Assembly: GCA_945882415.1 (NCBI GenBank)
Contig: CAMCWC010000010.1
Coordinates: 62,001-126,000, forward strand
Length of the DNA: 64,000 nucleotides
Direction: 5' to 3'
From: Chthonomonas calidirosea
GTDB taxonomy: Bacteria > Armatimonadota > Fimbriimonadia > Fimbriimonadales > Fimbriimonadaceae
Part shown: piece by piece, positions 40,567 through 50,006 of the stretch
Layout: every line of letters begins with the position of its first letter
How positions within the stretch are numbered: position 1 is the stretch's first letter
The notes under the pieces: model-generated
Databases searched by the model: none
The model's input: only the letters and a program-made list of their open reading frames with translations
Told to the model about the DNA's origin: nothing
Program-made: the position numbers and the translations under genes

Positions 40567-42469
40567 GCCCCGGTCCTCGCAACAGCCTGAGCCCGTTCAA
40601 AATCACGAGCACCGTACTTCCCTCATGCCCAATGACCGCAACGGGCAGGGGTAGCCGGATGATGAACGAGCTCACGGTGAGCGCAATGATCACTCCACCC
40701 GCAAAGATCAAATTCGTCGTGATCGTTTTGCGAGTTTTCCGCCCAAGTTCGATTAGCTCGGGCAAGGCATCGAGCCGATCTCGCATTAGAACCACATCCG
40801 CCGAGTTGAGCGCCACGTCCGATCCGAGCCCGCCCATCGCAACTCCAACGTAGGCAGCCGAAAGCGCCGGCCCATCGTTGACGCCATCGCCAACCATCAT
40901 GACCCGGTGCTCTTTTCCAAGCTCGCCAATCCGTCCTGATTTCTGGCCCGGCATCAAGCCGCCTTGGATCTCGTCCAGCTTCAGCATTGTTGCCAATCGC
41001 GAAACCGCCGCCGGCGAATCTCCGCTGAGCATGGCCAGATGCTTTACGCCCATCGACCGCAGTTGCTCCAAAACCGCCGGGGTCTCGGGTCGCATCTCGT
41101 CTTCAAAAGCAAGCACGGCAAACCCCAAAGGCGAATCCATGACGACGATGCCGAGGCCTTGCCCCTGCCATTCGGTGACGTGGCTTTGAACGTAGGTTGG
41201 CACCTGGACGTTGGCTTCTTCCCAAAGGCGAATTTGCCCCAGCCGGATCGGGCCGTTTGCGGTGATTCCCTCGATTCCGAGGCCCGGAATAACCCGGTGG
41301 TCGGATACGACCGGCTCAGGCTCCGGCCATTGAACGGCCGCCCGGCGGATGGCCTCCGCCATCGGGTGCGCCGCGTACTTTTCGAGCGCCGCTGCAAGTG
41401 CCACCACTTCGCGAACCCGAGGGCTTGGGTCTCCCACTCCCGAATAACACTGGTCCTCTGCCGCGCTATCGACTTCATCACGGCTGCAAACACAAACGCA
41501 TCGTAGCTTTGGTCGACCGCTAGTGATGGTGCCGGTCTTGTCGAAGGCCACCGCATTAACTTCACCCGCGCGCTCAATAAACTCTCCGCCCCGAATAAGC
41601 AAACCGTTACGCGCTGCCCATGCCAAAGCGCTCAGAGTCGTCGCCGGGGTCGAGATCACCAAAGCACATGGGCTAAGGGCGACCAACAGCACCACGGAAG
41701 CATAGGTCGCCGCCATCAAAGGCTGGTTCATTCCGAGGAGTCGAACGGCGAGCGAAATGCCAAACGCCGCGAGCACGAACCAGGTGTATCGCTGCCCGAA
41801 CCACTGGCTGATGCGTTCGCCGGACGCTTTGTTCGTTTGCGCTTCTTGCACGAGCGCAACAATTCGATCCAAAGTGCTGTCTCCGACGATGGTTCGAACC
41901 GAAATCAGTAGCGGACCGTCGAGGTTTTGGGTTCCGCCGATGACGTTCGTGCCTTTTTCGACTGATACAGGAACGGATTCACCTGTGATCGATGCCTGAT
42001 TGACGGAGCTTAAGCCTTCAACAACCGTTCCGTCGACCGGAATCGAAGTAAAGCTGGGCACCCGGACGACATCTCCGACCGCGAGCGTTTCGACCGGCAC
42101 CGTCTTGTCCGCCCCGTCGCGAACCAGAATCGCCTCGCTCGGTCGTAGCTTGACCAGGGAAGAAATTGCATCCTTGGTGCGGCTCATCGCGCGCTCCTCC
42201 ATCACGCTCGAAAGATTAAACAGGAAGAGCAAAATCGCCGCGTCACCGGGCTGATTGACTACAGCCGCACCGACGGCGGCGAGGAGCATCAGGAAGTCGA
42301 CATCCAGATCGCCGTGGCGCAAACTTTCAAAAGTCCGCTTGATCAGGAACGGCAATCCGACCGCTAAAGCCACCCACGCGAGCCAGCTCAGATTCGGCAG
42401 GTAGCTCAAACCACCTGCCACAAATACAAGAACCGTTAGGACCTCGCGAAAGGAACCTAACGGTTTCAT
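40550..42469 (-). CDS. P1B-4-type heavy-metal transporting ATPase
   Basis: 639 residues from ATG 42469; longer open reading upstream would run into the RND gene. Few membrane helices (six predicted), no N-terminal HMA domain. Motifs: TGES (residues 162-165), SPC in TM4 (266-268) followed by ALVISTPAT, DKTGTITSG (310-318), KYAAHPMAEAI, MLSGDSPAAV, VGDGVNDGPALSAA, and HEGST in the last helix. SPC with HEGxT/S is the P1B-4 signature (Co2+, Fe2+ or Zn2+ export). An extra stretch with Cys 324, 326, 328 and 341 follows the phosphorylation site and may bind metal. Last gene of the efflux operon (22 nt after the RND gene). Confidence 0.9.
   Translation of the reverse strand: MKPLGSFREVLTVLVFVAGGLSYLPNLSWLAWVALAVGLPFLIKRTFESLRHGDLDVDFLMLLAAVGAAVVNQPGDAAILLFLFNLSSVMEERAMSRTKDAISSLVKLRPSEAILVRDGADKTVPVETLAVGDVVRVPSFTSIPVDGTVVEGLSSVNQASITGESVPVSVEKGTNVIGGTQNLDGPLLISVRTIVGDSTLDRIVALVQEAQTNKASGERISQWFGQRYTWFVLAAFGISLAVRLLGMNQPLMAATYASVVLLVALSPCALVISTPATTLSALAWAARNGLLIRGGEFIERAGEVNAVAFDKTGTITSGRPKLRCVCVCSRDEVDSAAEDQCYSGVGDPSPRVREVVALAAALEKYAAHPMAEAIRRAAVQWPEPEPVVSDHRVIPGLGIEGITANGPIRLGQIRLWEEANVQVPTYVQSHVTEWQGQGLGIVVMDSPLGFAVLAFEDEMRPETPAVLEQLRSMGVKHLAMLSGDSPAAVSRLATMLKLDEIQGGLMPGQKSGRIGELGKEHRVMMVGDGVNDGPALSAAYVGVAMGGLGSDVALNSADVVLMRDRLDALPELIELGRKTRKTITTNLIFAGGVIIALTVSSFIIRLPLPVAVIGHEGSTVLVILNGLRLLRGPGLSPRT
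42431..42465. repeat. Perfect 10-bp inverted repeat at the start of the P1B-4 ATPase gene
   Basis: AACCGTTAGG (42431-42440) and CCTAACGGTT (42456-42465) with a 15-nt loop. On the minus strand it begins 4 nt inside the coding sequence, immediately after the ATG (42469), so mRNA could fold here; alternatively a DNA-binding palindrome. Confidence 0.6.
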
Positions 42470-42491
42470 GTATCCACTGTACCGCTGGGGG

Positions 42492-45400
42492 TTAAGCCAC
42501 CGGTAGGCTCTCGGTCGAACTTGGATCTGCGCCGACCGAACCTGCGCCCGGGTCGGTGTCAAATTCCGTTCGTCGTCCACGCAGACGACCGATCCAGTTG
42601 GACCAATCGTCGAAGATCGTGTACGAACAAGGAATGACCAGCAGAGTTAAGAACGTCGAGAGCGTTACGCCACCGATGATGACGTAGCCCAGCGACTCGC
42701 GGAACTCCGAACCGCGACCAACCGCCAGAGCCGTTGGCAACAATCCGAGGACCAAAGCCAGCGAGGTCATCATGATCGGTCGAAGTCGGGTCGGACCCGC
42801 TTCCAGAATCGCGTCCTCTCGCTGCCTTCCACGACCACGCAAGGTGTTCGTGTAGTCCACGAGCAGAATCGCGTTCTTACCGACCAATCCGATCAGCGTC
42901 AGCAAGCCGATAAAGCCGATAAGGCTGAACTGCTTGTTGAAGATCATCAACGCGACGAGCGCGCCAACGAACGCTTGCGGCTGAGCGATTTGGATGATGA
43001 ACGGATACAGAAGGTTCTCGTACAGCGAAGCCAGAACCATGTACACGAGCACCAGACCCAGGAGCAACGCTCCCAGAAGGGCTGCCGATTCTCGGTTCTG
43101 AGATTCAGCCTGCCCCAGCGGTCGAAGGGTAACCGTGGATGGGATTAGCTTTTCCTTTGCCATCCAAGCGTTGATCTGCGCCTGAACCGTTCCGGCTGCG
43201 AAGCCAGGCAGCAAGTCCGCCGTGACCCGAATTTCTTCAGCACGGTTTCGTCGCTCAATCTTGTCGGTGCCGGTTCCTGGAACCAGATTCGCAACGCCGC
43301 TGACGTAGATCGGCTCACCCTGGGTGAACTTCACCGGGATCGAGTTGAGCGTGTTCGGATCGTTTCGGTCCTCAAGGTCCAGCATCGTGCGGATCGAGTA
43401 CTCCCGGCCCGCTTCTCGGTACTTGACCGTATCGTCGCCAGTGTAGGCAATTCGCAAAACCGACGCCAAATCGTTGACCGTCATGCCCGAGTCGGCAAGC
43501 CGAGTTCGGTCTGGTTCAGCCCGAAGCTCCGGCTTGCCGGGCTTGGACGAGATGTCGGGGTTGATGACACCCGCAATGGCACCGCCTTGCAGGCCACGCT
43601 TGATCTTCGAGACGACGTCCAAAATCTCTTCTCGGTTGTTCCCCGAGAACGACATTTGAATCGCCGATCCGGCACCAAAGCCATCTGACTGGGCAACCCG
43701 AATTTCTGCACCCGAGATTCGACCGACCTTTTGGATGATCTCTGCCGAGACCGCATCCGTGGACCGATCTCGTAGCGGTTCTTCGTGCTTCACCCAGAAG
43801 GCGAGCGTGTCCAGAATCGATTTCTTCTCATGGAGCGAAACCACGACCTGAGCGTAGTTGCCGCCCTGCGTTCCGGCCTGGAACTGGCTAACGCCCTGAG
43901 AACCAATGGTGGCGAGCATGTACTCGACTTCCGGAATGCCTTTGATCCTTTCTTCAACCAACGCGACAACTCGCTCGGTGGCTTCCAAGCTTCTGCCCGG
44001 CGGAAGCTGAATGTTAACGTTCAGCGATCCGGTGTCCGACGATGGGAAGAAGGAGAACTTGAACAATGGTTCGTCCTTCCACTGACCAATGTGGTAGCCG
44101 CCAAAGGCCGCGATCGGGAAGATCACACCGTAAGCAAGTCCGACCCAAAGGAAGTTCGTCGGCGCGATCTTGTAGTTCTTCTGTGTCCCGGAATATTGCA
44201 GAAATGCTCCGGCGATCGCCGCAACGATAGTGCCCACTGCGAAGGCCAACGCAGGAATTGGTATCGCGCCTTTGCTCGGTGCAGCAATCACAATTGCCAC
44301 AATTGACCCGATAACGTAGCACACCATCATTGCCTTCAGGCCATCTCTCCAATACACCCGCTTGAAAGCAGAGATCATGTAGACGATGAGCCCCACGAAC
44401 CAAGAAGCCACCATGATCGGCAAGCCCGTCATCAGCGCCGCGGTTGCGCTCGGTTGATTGCTACCTGCGATCAAAACAAAAACCGCAACCAGAACAAGGT
44501 TGCCCATGATGAACACCGGCCAGCGGTGGTTCAAAGACCAATTTAGAGCCTTGCGATAGCCGCGCTCAAACGAGGCAAACCATCGGTCGAAGCTCTGAGC
44601 GAAGCGTCCACGCGGGTGCTCCATGTCTTCGCCGGCTTTGTACCAGCGCGAAGCAAGCATCGGCGTGAGCGTAAAGGATACGAATAGCGAGAACAGAACC
44701 GCCATGACGTAGCCGAGAGCAAGCGGTCGGAAGAACTGTCCGACAATGCCTCCAACAAACGCAAGCGGCAGGAAGACAACCACGTCCGCCAAGGTGATCG
44801 CGATGGCCGCAACGCCGATTTCTGCACGACCGTTGATCGCCGCCTCGCGAGGGTCCTCGCCCATCTTCAAGTGACGATAGATGTTCTCAAGAACAACGAT
44901 CGCGTCGTCCACCAGAACCGCGATTGCCAGCGAGAGCGCCAGCATCGACAAGTTGTTGATCGTGAATCCAGCAATTCGGTAAGCCGCGAACGTCGCGAAC
45001 AAACAAACCGGAATCGCCAATGCAACGATTGCCGTTCCACGGAAGTCGTGAAGGAAGATGTAAACGATCAAGCTGACCAAGAAGATGCTGAAATACAGCG
45101 TCAGGTTAAGGTCATCGAGGCCTTCCTGAATCTTGATCGCTTGGTCTTGAGTCTTGACAAACTTAAGTCCAATCGCAGAGAACTCTTTTTCAAGGCCCGC
45201 GATAACTTCAGTAGATGCCTTCGAAATCTCGACTGCGTTACCCTCTCGGGCCTTCTGCAGAACGAGAACGATTGTGTCGGCGCCATCTAGCGTGGAGTAG
45301 GCGGAACGCTCGGCAACGGTGTCGCGAATTGTCGCAACATCCTTGAGCCGAATCAGCCGACCTTTGCCCTGAGGGTTATTGGGGTTCGACTTGGAGAACT

Positions 45401-46130
45401 GAAGTTCTTCCAGTTCCTTAATGCTGGTGAACTCACCCGGCACGCGGACGCTCACTTCTTGCTCGCCGGTGATGATCTTTCCGGACGGGATGTTCAGGGT
45501 TGCAGCCTGAATCGCATTCTTAACTTCAAGAAGGCCGACGCCATATCGAATCAGCTGATCCTTCTTGATCTCAACCTGGAATTCACGAACGTCGCCGCCC
45601 TGAACTCCAACTTCTGCAACACCCGAAATTCGGGCAAACCGGTCCTTCAACTTGTCGTCGACAAGCGTTCGCAGGTCGCGGCCGTTTAGCCCGGTAGCCG
45701 AAAGAGCGTAATACAAGATCGGCGTCGAAGACGTGTCAACCTTCGAGATGGTTGGTTTCTCAACGCTGTCTGGAAGCTGGCCCGAAACCGAGTCAACCTT
45801 CGACCGAACTTCGTTCAGCGCGACGTCCACGTCGGTCGTGAGCTCAAGCTGGATGATAACCACTGATCGGCCTTCGACCGACGTACTGGTGACTTCTCGA
45901 ATTCCGTTGACGCCCGAGACCGATTCTTCGATGGGTCGAGAGACCAGCGTGGCGACTTCGTCGGGGTTTGCGCCGGGATAGAGGGTCAAAACCGTCAACG
46001 TGCCAAAGCTAACGTCTGGGTTTTGCTCTTTGCGCATTGCCTGGTAGCCGAGAAGCCCCATGGCGATTACGCCGATCATGATCATCAAGATCAAGATCGG
46101 GCGCTGAATGGCGGTTTTTGTTAAGTTCAC
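42492..46130 (-). CDS. RND efflux transporter, HAE1 type, with an extra transmembrane block
   Basis: 1212 residues, about 160 longer than AcrB. HAE1 features: QNPDVSFGTLTVLTLYPGANPDEV, SVSGVNGIREVTSTSVEG, TM4 pair Asp408-Asp409 (AVLVDDAIVVLEN), VVVFLPLAFVGGIVGQFF, and the second half symmetrical with PPGRSLEATERV and GLVGKNAILLVDY. Between TM7 and the FFPSSD strand, residues about 556-694 hold four added hydrophobic helices (about 567-589, 599-616, 623-645, 659-681). Upstream: MFP, TolC and an AbrB-like protein, each overlapping by 4 nt; downstream: metal ATPase. Proton-driven export of drugs or lipophiles is likely; substrate unknown. Confidence 0.9.
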   Translation of the reverse strand: MNLTKTAIQRPILILMIMIGVIAMGLLGYQAMRKEQNPDVSFGTLTVLTLYPGANPDEVATLVSRPIEESVSGVNGIREVTSTSVEGRSVVIIQLELTTDVDVALNEVRSKVDSVSGQLPDSVEKPTISKVDTSSTPILYYALSATGLNGRDLRTLVDDKLKDRFARISGVAEVGVQGGDVREFQVEIKKDQLIRYGVGLLEVKNAIQAATLNIPSGKIITGEQEVSVRVPGEFTSIKELEELQFSKSNPNNPQGKGRLIRLKDVATIRDTVAERSAYSTLDGADTIVLVLQKAREGNAVEISKASTEVIAGLEKEFSAIGLKFVKTQDQAIKIQEGLDDLNLTLYFSIFLVSLIVYIFLHDFRGTAIVALAIPVCLFATFAAYRIAGFTINNLSMLALSLAIAVLVDDAIVVLENIYRHLKMGEDPREAAINGRAEIGVAAIAITLADVVVFLPLAFVGGIVGQFFRPLALGYVMAVLFSLFVSFTLTPMLASRWYKAGEDMEHPRGRFAQSFDRWFASFERGYRKALNWSLNHRWPVFIMGNLVLVAVFVLIAGSNQPSATAALMTGLPIMVASWFVGLIVYMISAFKRVYWRDGLKAMMVCYVIGSIVAIVIAAPSKGAIPIPALAFAVGTIVAAIAGAFLQYSGTQKNYKIAPTNFLWVGLAYGVIFPIAAFGGYHIGQWKDEPLFKFSFFPSSDTGSLNVNIQLPPGRSLEATERVVALVEERIKGIPEVEYMLATIGSQGVSQFQAGTQGGNYAQVVVSLHEKKSILDTLAFWVKHEEPLRDRSTDAVSAEIIQKVGRISGAEIRVAQSDGFGAGSAIQMSFSGNNREEILDVVSKIKRGLQGGAIAGVINPDISSKPGKPELRAEPDRTRLADSGMTVNDLASVLRIAYTGDDTVKYREAGREYSIRTMLDLEDRNDPNTLNSIPVKFTQGEPIYVSGVANLVPGTGTDKIERRNRAEEIRVTADLLPGFAAGTVQAQINAWMAKEKLIPSTVTLRPLGQAESQNRESAALLGALLLGLVLVYMVLASLYENLLYPFIIQIAQPQAFVGALVALMIFNKQFSLIGFIGLLTLIGLVGKNAILLVDYTNTLRGRGRQREDAILEAGPTRLRPIMMTSLALVLGLLPTALAVGRGSEFRESLGYVIIGGVTLSTFLTLLVIPCSYTIFDDWSNWIGRLRGRRTEFDTDPGAGSVGADPSSTESLPVA

Positions 46131-47611
46131 GCTTTCGTCTCCTCTGTCACTTCTTTTGTTTCGCCCGGCTTCGCGTCAGTTCCGGCTTGAACCTTTACTT
46201 TCGTGCCGTTATCCAGAGCCTCTTGCCCGCGAATAACAACTTCGGTGCCGGGTAGAACACCGGAAACCTGAACGAGTTCGCCCTGTCGCAGCCCGCGGGT
46301 CACCGACACTTGTTCGGCCGCCGAGTCGCGAATGGTAAAGACCACGTCTTTGCCGTCACGCTTGACCACCGCGCTGTCGGGAACAACCGTAGCGCTCGGG
46401 ATCGATCGGAGCAGTACCGAGCCTCGGGCAAACATTCCAGGCCGCAAGCTTGCGGTGGCGGCATCAAAAGCCACGCGTACGCTGAACTGCCGGCCGAACT
46501 CACTGCCCAGAGGGTTCACCGATTCGACCCGTCCCGGGAACTTGGCCCCCAGCGCATCGATGGTGATGGTGACCGTGGCACCAGAGATCAGCTTCGGAAT
46601 AACTTGTTCCGGAACTTGCGCGGTGAAGTACGGCTTGCTCTGGCCGACGAGGTCCACGACCTTTCCGCCCGGCGCAAGCACCGATCCGGCCTGGGTTGGC
46701 TTTCCGGTGATCGTTCCAGCGAACGGAGCCTTCACCGTAGCATCGCCAATCTGCTGTTGAATCTGCTGGACCGATGCGCGTGCCGCATCGACTTGAGCCT
46801 TGGAAGATCGGACCTGATCTAGAAGCAAGGAGTCGAGATCGCGTTGGACTTTCGAACTTCGAACGCTCGATTCGGCTTGGCTGACTGCCTCACGAAGCGC
46901 CTGAATGTCTTCCTTTCGCGTACCTTCACGCAATAGGTTGACCGACTGCTTTGCGCCATCGAACTGGGCTTGGGCGGCAGCAACCTGGTTGCGCTGGCTG
47001 TCCAATCGGTTTGCGGCGACCGCTCCTTCTGAAACGAGTTTTTGAACTCGCTCGAGCTCAAGCTTTTGCGTTTTCAAATTCTCGTCTGACGAGCGAAGGG
47101 TCGCCTCCGCCTGTTCGATCTCTTGACCTCGTGGACCGTTGATAGCCTTCTGGAGGTTCACGCGTGCTTGTCGCAACGCGGCTTCTGCCGTGCGAATCTG
47201 GGCCGAGGTCCGATCCGGAGTCATCGAGGCATTCTTGATCTGCTGCTGAAGCTGAGCTTCGGCGGAACGCAGGTTAGCGAGAGCTTGCGACAACTGAGTC
47301 TGCAGTTGGCTGGTGTCCTGCACCGCCAAAATCTGCCCTTCCTTAACGACCGAGCCTTCCTGAACAAAAACGCTCACGATGCGGCCGCTAATGCGCGCGC
47401 CAACCGCGGTAGTGTCGCCAACATCGATGCTTCCGGTGACTTCGACAGACTCCGAAAGTGGCCGCGTTTGCGCGGACTGAACTGAAACCGCGATCAGCGG
47501 GTCGCTGACGATTTTTGCCGTTTCTTTGGCCGTCTTCTGCTCGTCGCGATTGACGCAGCCGGTCACGGTCAAAGCGACAAGGGCCATTGCTGCCAGGGTG
47601 ATTTGCTTCAT
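46127..47611 (-). CDS. RND membrane fusion protein (AcrA/HlyD family)
   Basis: Periplasmic adaptor that joins the pump to TolC. Lipobox VALTVTGC at the N-terminus (lipid-anchored), biotinyl-like half GARISGRIVSVFVQEGSVVKEGQILAVQD, a long alpha-helical hairpin (about 118-300), then VKAPFAGTITGKPTQAGSVLAPG (second lipoyl half), beta-barrel and membrane-proximal domains (SVTRGLRQGELVQVSGVLPGTEVV). 494 residues. The hairpin is long, as needed for a TolC channel. Stop and start overlap with both neighbours. Confidence 0.92.
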   Translation of the reverse strand: MKQITLAAMALVALTVTGCVNRDEQKTAKETAKIVSDPLIAVSVQSAQTRPLSESVEVTGSIDVGDTTAVGARISGRIVSVFVQEGSVVKEGQILAVQDTSQLQTQLSQALANLRSAEAQLQQQIKNASMTPDRTSAQIRTAEAALRQARVNLQKAINGPRGQEIEQAEATLRSSDENLKTQKLELERVQKLVSEGAVAANRLDSQRNQVAAAQAQFDGAKQSVNLLREGTRKEDIQALREAVSQAESSVRSSKVQRDLDSLLLDQVRSSKAQVDAARASVQQIQQQIGDATVKAPFAGTITGKPTQAGSVLAPGGKVVDLVGQSKPYFTAQVPEQVIPKLISGATVTITIDALGAKFPGRVESVNPLGSEFGRQFSVRVAFDAATASLRPGMFARGSVLLRSIPSATVVPDSAVVKRDGKDVVFTIRDSAAEQVSVTRGLRQGELVQVSGVLPGTEVVIRGQEALDNGTKVKVQAGTDAKPGETKEVTEETKA

Positions 47612-48963
47612 TTACTTTCCTCTCGAACTAAAGTGGTTTGCCCAGACAACGGGGCGGGAGTGGCTGCCTCGGTTGCATCGAACCGGTCCTTTCCAATCGC
47701 TCGCTGCAGTTGGAAGTAGGCAAGGAGGGTGTCGTAGCGCGAGTTCACAACGTTGTTTCGGGCCTGGGTGAGTTGATTGATCGAGTCCACGACCTCGACG
47801 TAAGTCCCTTCTCCCGCGTCTCGACGGACGACGGAGATGCGATAGACCTCTTCGGCAAGGCGCTCTTGATCGAGACCGTTCTTGAGGCGGGCAGATGCCG
47901 TGTTGTAGTCGTTGAGCGCGTTTCGCACTTGCTGCGAAACGTTTAGCTTGAGCTGATCGAGCTGAATCTTGGCCGACGCTTCATCCTGTCGAGCCGCTTT
48001 GACTCGAGATCGGGTGATGCCCTGATCGAAGATTGGAATGCTCAGGGTGAAAGTGCTGGTGGTCTGGAAGGTTCGCGGGTTGAGTCCGGTGGCGTTGAGG
48101 TTTCGCTGGTGACTCATGTTGAAGTTCAGCGTCGGATCGTCGCCGGTTTCTTCTGAGCGTCGAACGTCCTTCAGCGCTAGGATCGTGGTTTCCGTTCGCT
48201 TTACATCCGGCCGTGACTTCACCGCCAAATCCACGAGCGCATCCGGTGAGGCGAGCGTTGGCACATCCACCGTGAGCACCTCCAACTCCGATTCGGTTTC
48301 AATCGGCCGGGAGAGCACTTGGTTCAGACCATTTTTGGCATTTGCCAGCGAGTTCTTCGCGCTGACCAAATCAGCTTCGGCTTGGGAAACTTGCGCTTCG
48401 AACCGGGTGAGATCGACCCGCGCGGCGGAGTCCGCTTCGAACTGTCGCTTGGCTTGGTCACGCCGGGCCTTAGAAAGTTCGAGAGCCTGCTCGGCAACCT
48501 TAACCTGTCCCTGGGCTCGCAGCACGGTGACGTAGCTCGACTTCACGCTGAGCCGCAGCTCATTCAAGATCGCCTGCACGCCGTACTCTTGAGCGGTGAG
48601 CGTCCGGCGCTGAGCATCAATCTGCTTTCTCGCCGAGCCCGCAATATCAATGTCGTAAGTCAGCGACGCCGTCACGTTGGTGCTGTTCAACGGCTGCGTT
48701 ACAAAACTCTGTCCGGGTCCGATTGAGGCGACGTTCTCTTTATCAAACCGGGTGTAAACGGTATTCAAACCAAGGCGTGGGTTCAGCGCAGCCTTGGCTT
48801 GCATCAGCCGCTGCCGCTGGGACTCCACCGTGGTGCGCTGGATCAGAACGTCAAATGCGTTGGCTTCGGCGAGCGCCAGTGCTCGGTCTAGGCTGAGTGT
48901 CGAGGTCGATTGCGCGCTCAAGAGCGCGCCGACAGCCATTAGGCTAGACGTGATCATGCTCAT
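47608..48963 (-). CDS. TolC-family outer-membrane efflux protein
   Basis: 451 residues with signal sequence (MSMITSSLMAVGALLSAQS). Two repeats of the OEP helix-strand pattern: LSLDRALALAEANAFDVLIQR, TYDIDIAGSARKQIDAQRRTL, SVKSSYVTVLRAQGQVKVAEQAL, and the second copy LVDLAVKSRPDVKRTETTILALKDV, SIPIFDQGITRSRVKAARQDEA, AYFQLQRAIG end. Forms the outer-membrane channel for the MFP/RND pair in this operon. It overlaps the AbrB-like gene by 4 nt. Confidence 0.92.
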   Translation of the reverse strand: MSMITSSLMAVGALLSAQSTSTLSLDRALALAEANAFDVLIQRTTVESQRQRLMQAKAALNPRLGLNTVYTRFDKENVASIGPGQSFVTQPLNSTNVTASLTYDIDIAGSARKQIDAQRRTLTAQEYGVQAILNELRLSVKSSYVTVLRAQGQVKVAEQALELSKARRDQAKRQFEADSAARVDLTRFEAQVSQAEADLVSAKNSLANAKNGLNQVLSRPIETESELEVLTVDVPTLASPDALVDLAVKSRPDVKRTETTILALKDVRRSEETGDDPTLNFNMSHQRNLNATGLNPRTFQTTSTFTLSIPIFDQGITRSRVKAARQDEASAKIQLDQLKLNVSQQVRNALNDYNTASARLKNGLDQERLAEEVYRISVVRRDAGEGTYVEVVDSINQLTQARNNVVNSRYDTLLAYFQLQRAIGKDRFDATEAATPAPLSGQTTLVREESK

Positions 48964-49289
48964 ATTCCTTCCTGTTCGGCGCCGTCAGCGGGTGCCGAAT
49001 GTGTTGCGTCCTCTGGCAAAGGGCTCGCCGCTTGTTGCAGTTCCATTTGATCCAAAGTTCGGCTGAACTCCTCAAGGAACTGGCGGGCGTGACTGAGCTT
49101 AAACATCACGAGACCCTTCTGAACGGGGTGGCGCATGATCAGGATCTTGTCCCCTGGTTGCATGTCCATGGTAGCTCTGGCTTCCGCCGGAATCACCAAT
49201 TGCCCTCGTTCTCCTAGGGTCGCGGTTCCGTAAAATGCCTCATCAAAATCACACATTGGTGAATCAGACTGAGATTTCATACTTTTCAT
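48960..49289 (-). CDS. AbrB/SpoVT-type DNA-binding regulator heading the efflux operon
   Basis: 109 residues from ATG 49289 (an ATG at 49280 is possible). A swapped-hairpin AbrB domain: FYGTATLGERGQLVIPAEARATMDMQPGDKILIM, the canonical SRGQVxIPxxxRxxLxLxxGD pattern. The C-terminus is a helix with Glu/Gln/Ala content (RQFLEEFSRTLDQMELQQAA). First gene of the operon AbrB-like, TolC, MFP, RND, P1B ATPase, so autoregulation and efflux control are the obvious inference. Effector unknown. Confidence 0.85.
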   Translation of the reverse strand: MKSMKSQSDSPMCDFDEAFYGTATLGERGQLVIPAEARATMDMQPGDKILIMRHPVQKGLVMFKLSHARQFLEEFSRTLDQMELQQAASPLPEDATHSAPADGAEQEGI

Positions 49290-49338
49290 ACTCGACGCGT
49301 GAATGATACTACACGACAAATATGAAGGAAATAAGCAG

Positions 49339-49374
49339 AAAGGCCCGGGACTCCTCTCGGATTCCCGGGCCTTT
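49339..49374 (-). terminator. Hairpin terminator of the rplU-rpmA operon
   Basis: AAAGGCCCGGGA (49339-49350) and TCCCGGGCCTTT (49363-49374) form a perfect 12-bp stem with a 12-nt loop, 21 nt past the rpmA stop (reading leftward). The following U-rich run is interrupted (TTTCTGCTTATTT). It also faces the start of the efflux operon, which reads the same way. Confidence 0.72.
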
Positions 49375-49394
49375 CAAACTTGATGATGTTTTCT

Positions 49395-49652
49395 TTAGCT
49401 TTGCTGAGCGTAAACCGCGATGCGTCGCTTGCTCTCAGGTCCTTCAAAAGTGACGAACCCTTCGATGAGGGCAAAGATGGTGTGGTCTCGGCCCATACCA
49501 ACGTTCGGACCAGGGTGGAACTGGGTTCCGCGCTGTCGAATAATGATGGTTCCCGCCTTAACGAGCTCTCCGCCGAATCGCTTGACCCCTAGTCGCTGCG
49601 AATGCGAATCGCGACCGTTTCGTGAGGAGCCTTGTCCTTTCTTGTGTGCCAT
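49395..49652 (-). CDS. rpmA: 50S ribosomal protein L27
   Basis: 85 residues, starting [24 protein letters not shown], the standard L27 sequence with the N-terminal tail reaching the peptidyl-transferase centre (no Firmicute-style cleaved extension). [23 protein letters not shown] is the conserved core. Second gene of rplU-rpmA, 3 nt after rplU. obgE, often third, is not here: an efflux regulator follows. Confidence 0.97.
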   Translation of the reverse strand: MAHKKGQGSSRNGRDSHSQRLGVKRFGGELVKAGTIIIRQRGTQFHPGPNVGMGRDHTIFALIEGFVTFEGPESKRRIAVYAQQS

Positions 49653-49655
49653 GAA

Positions 49656-49970
49656 TTACTTGACCTCGATCCCTGTAACCTTGATCTGAGTCAGCGGCTG
49701 GCGGTGTCCCCAGCGCTTGCGCTCGTTCTTCTTCGGTTTGTAGTTAAAAGCGTTGATCTTAGGCGCTTTGGTCTGCTTGACGATTTCGACCATCACCGAA
49801 GCTCCCTTGACGAACGGCGCACCCAACGTCGTAGAACTTCCGTCTACAACCATGAGAACGTCATTAAGTTCAATGGCGGTGCCAGCATCGCCCTCGATCT
49901 TGTCGACGACGATAATTTCATCTTGTGAGGCTCGGTATTGCTTGCCTCCGGTCTTTACGATCGCGTACAT
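49656..49970 (-). CDS. rplU: 50S ribosomal protein L21
   Basis: 104 residues from ATG 49970 ([13 protein letters not shown]); GGAG lies 6 nt upstream, and the adjacent ATG at 49973 would leave only 3. [37 protein letters not shown]-like end matches L21 KNYRRRxGHRQ. Binds 23S rRNA together with L20. Leads the rplU-rpmA transcript; a candidate promoter lies about 40 nt upstream. Confidence 0.97.
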   Translation of the reverse strand: MYAIVKTGGKQYRASQDEIIVVDKIEGDAGTAIELNDVLMVVDGSSTTLGAPFVKGASVMVEIVKQTKAPKINAFNYKPKKNERKRWGHRQPLTQIKVTGIEVK

Positions 49971-50006
49971 CATCAGCTCCAAACACCCCTAAGGGCGCAA
50001 TTGGTA

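Noticed and set aside
42470-42580. Longer P1B ATPase with 37 extra residues
   Set aside because: It overlaps the RND gene's 3' end with Arg/Gln-rich shadow composition; the ATG at 42469 fits the start of helix 1.
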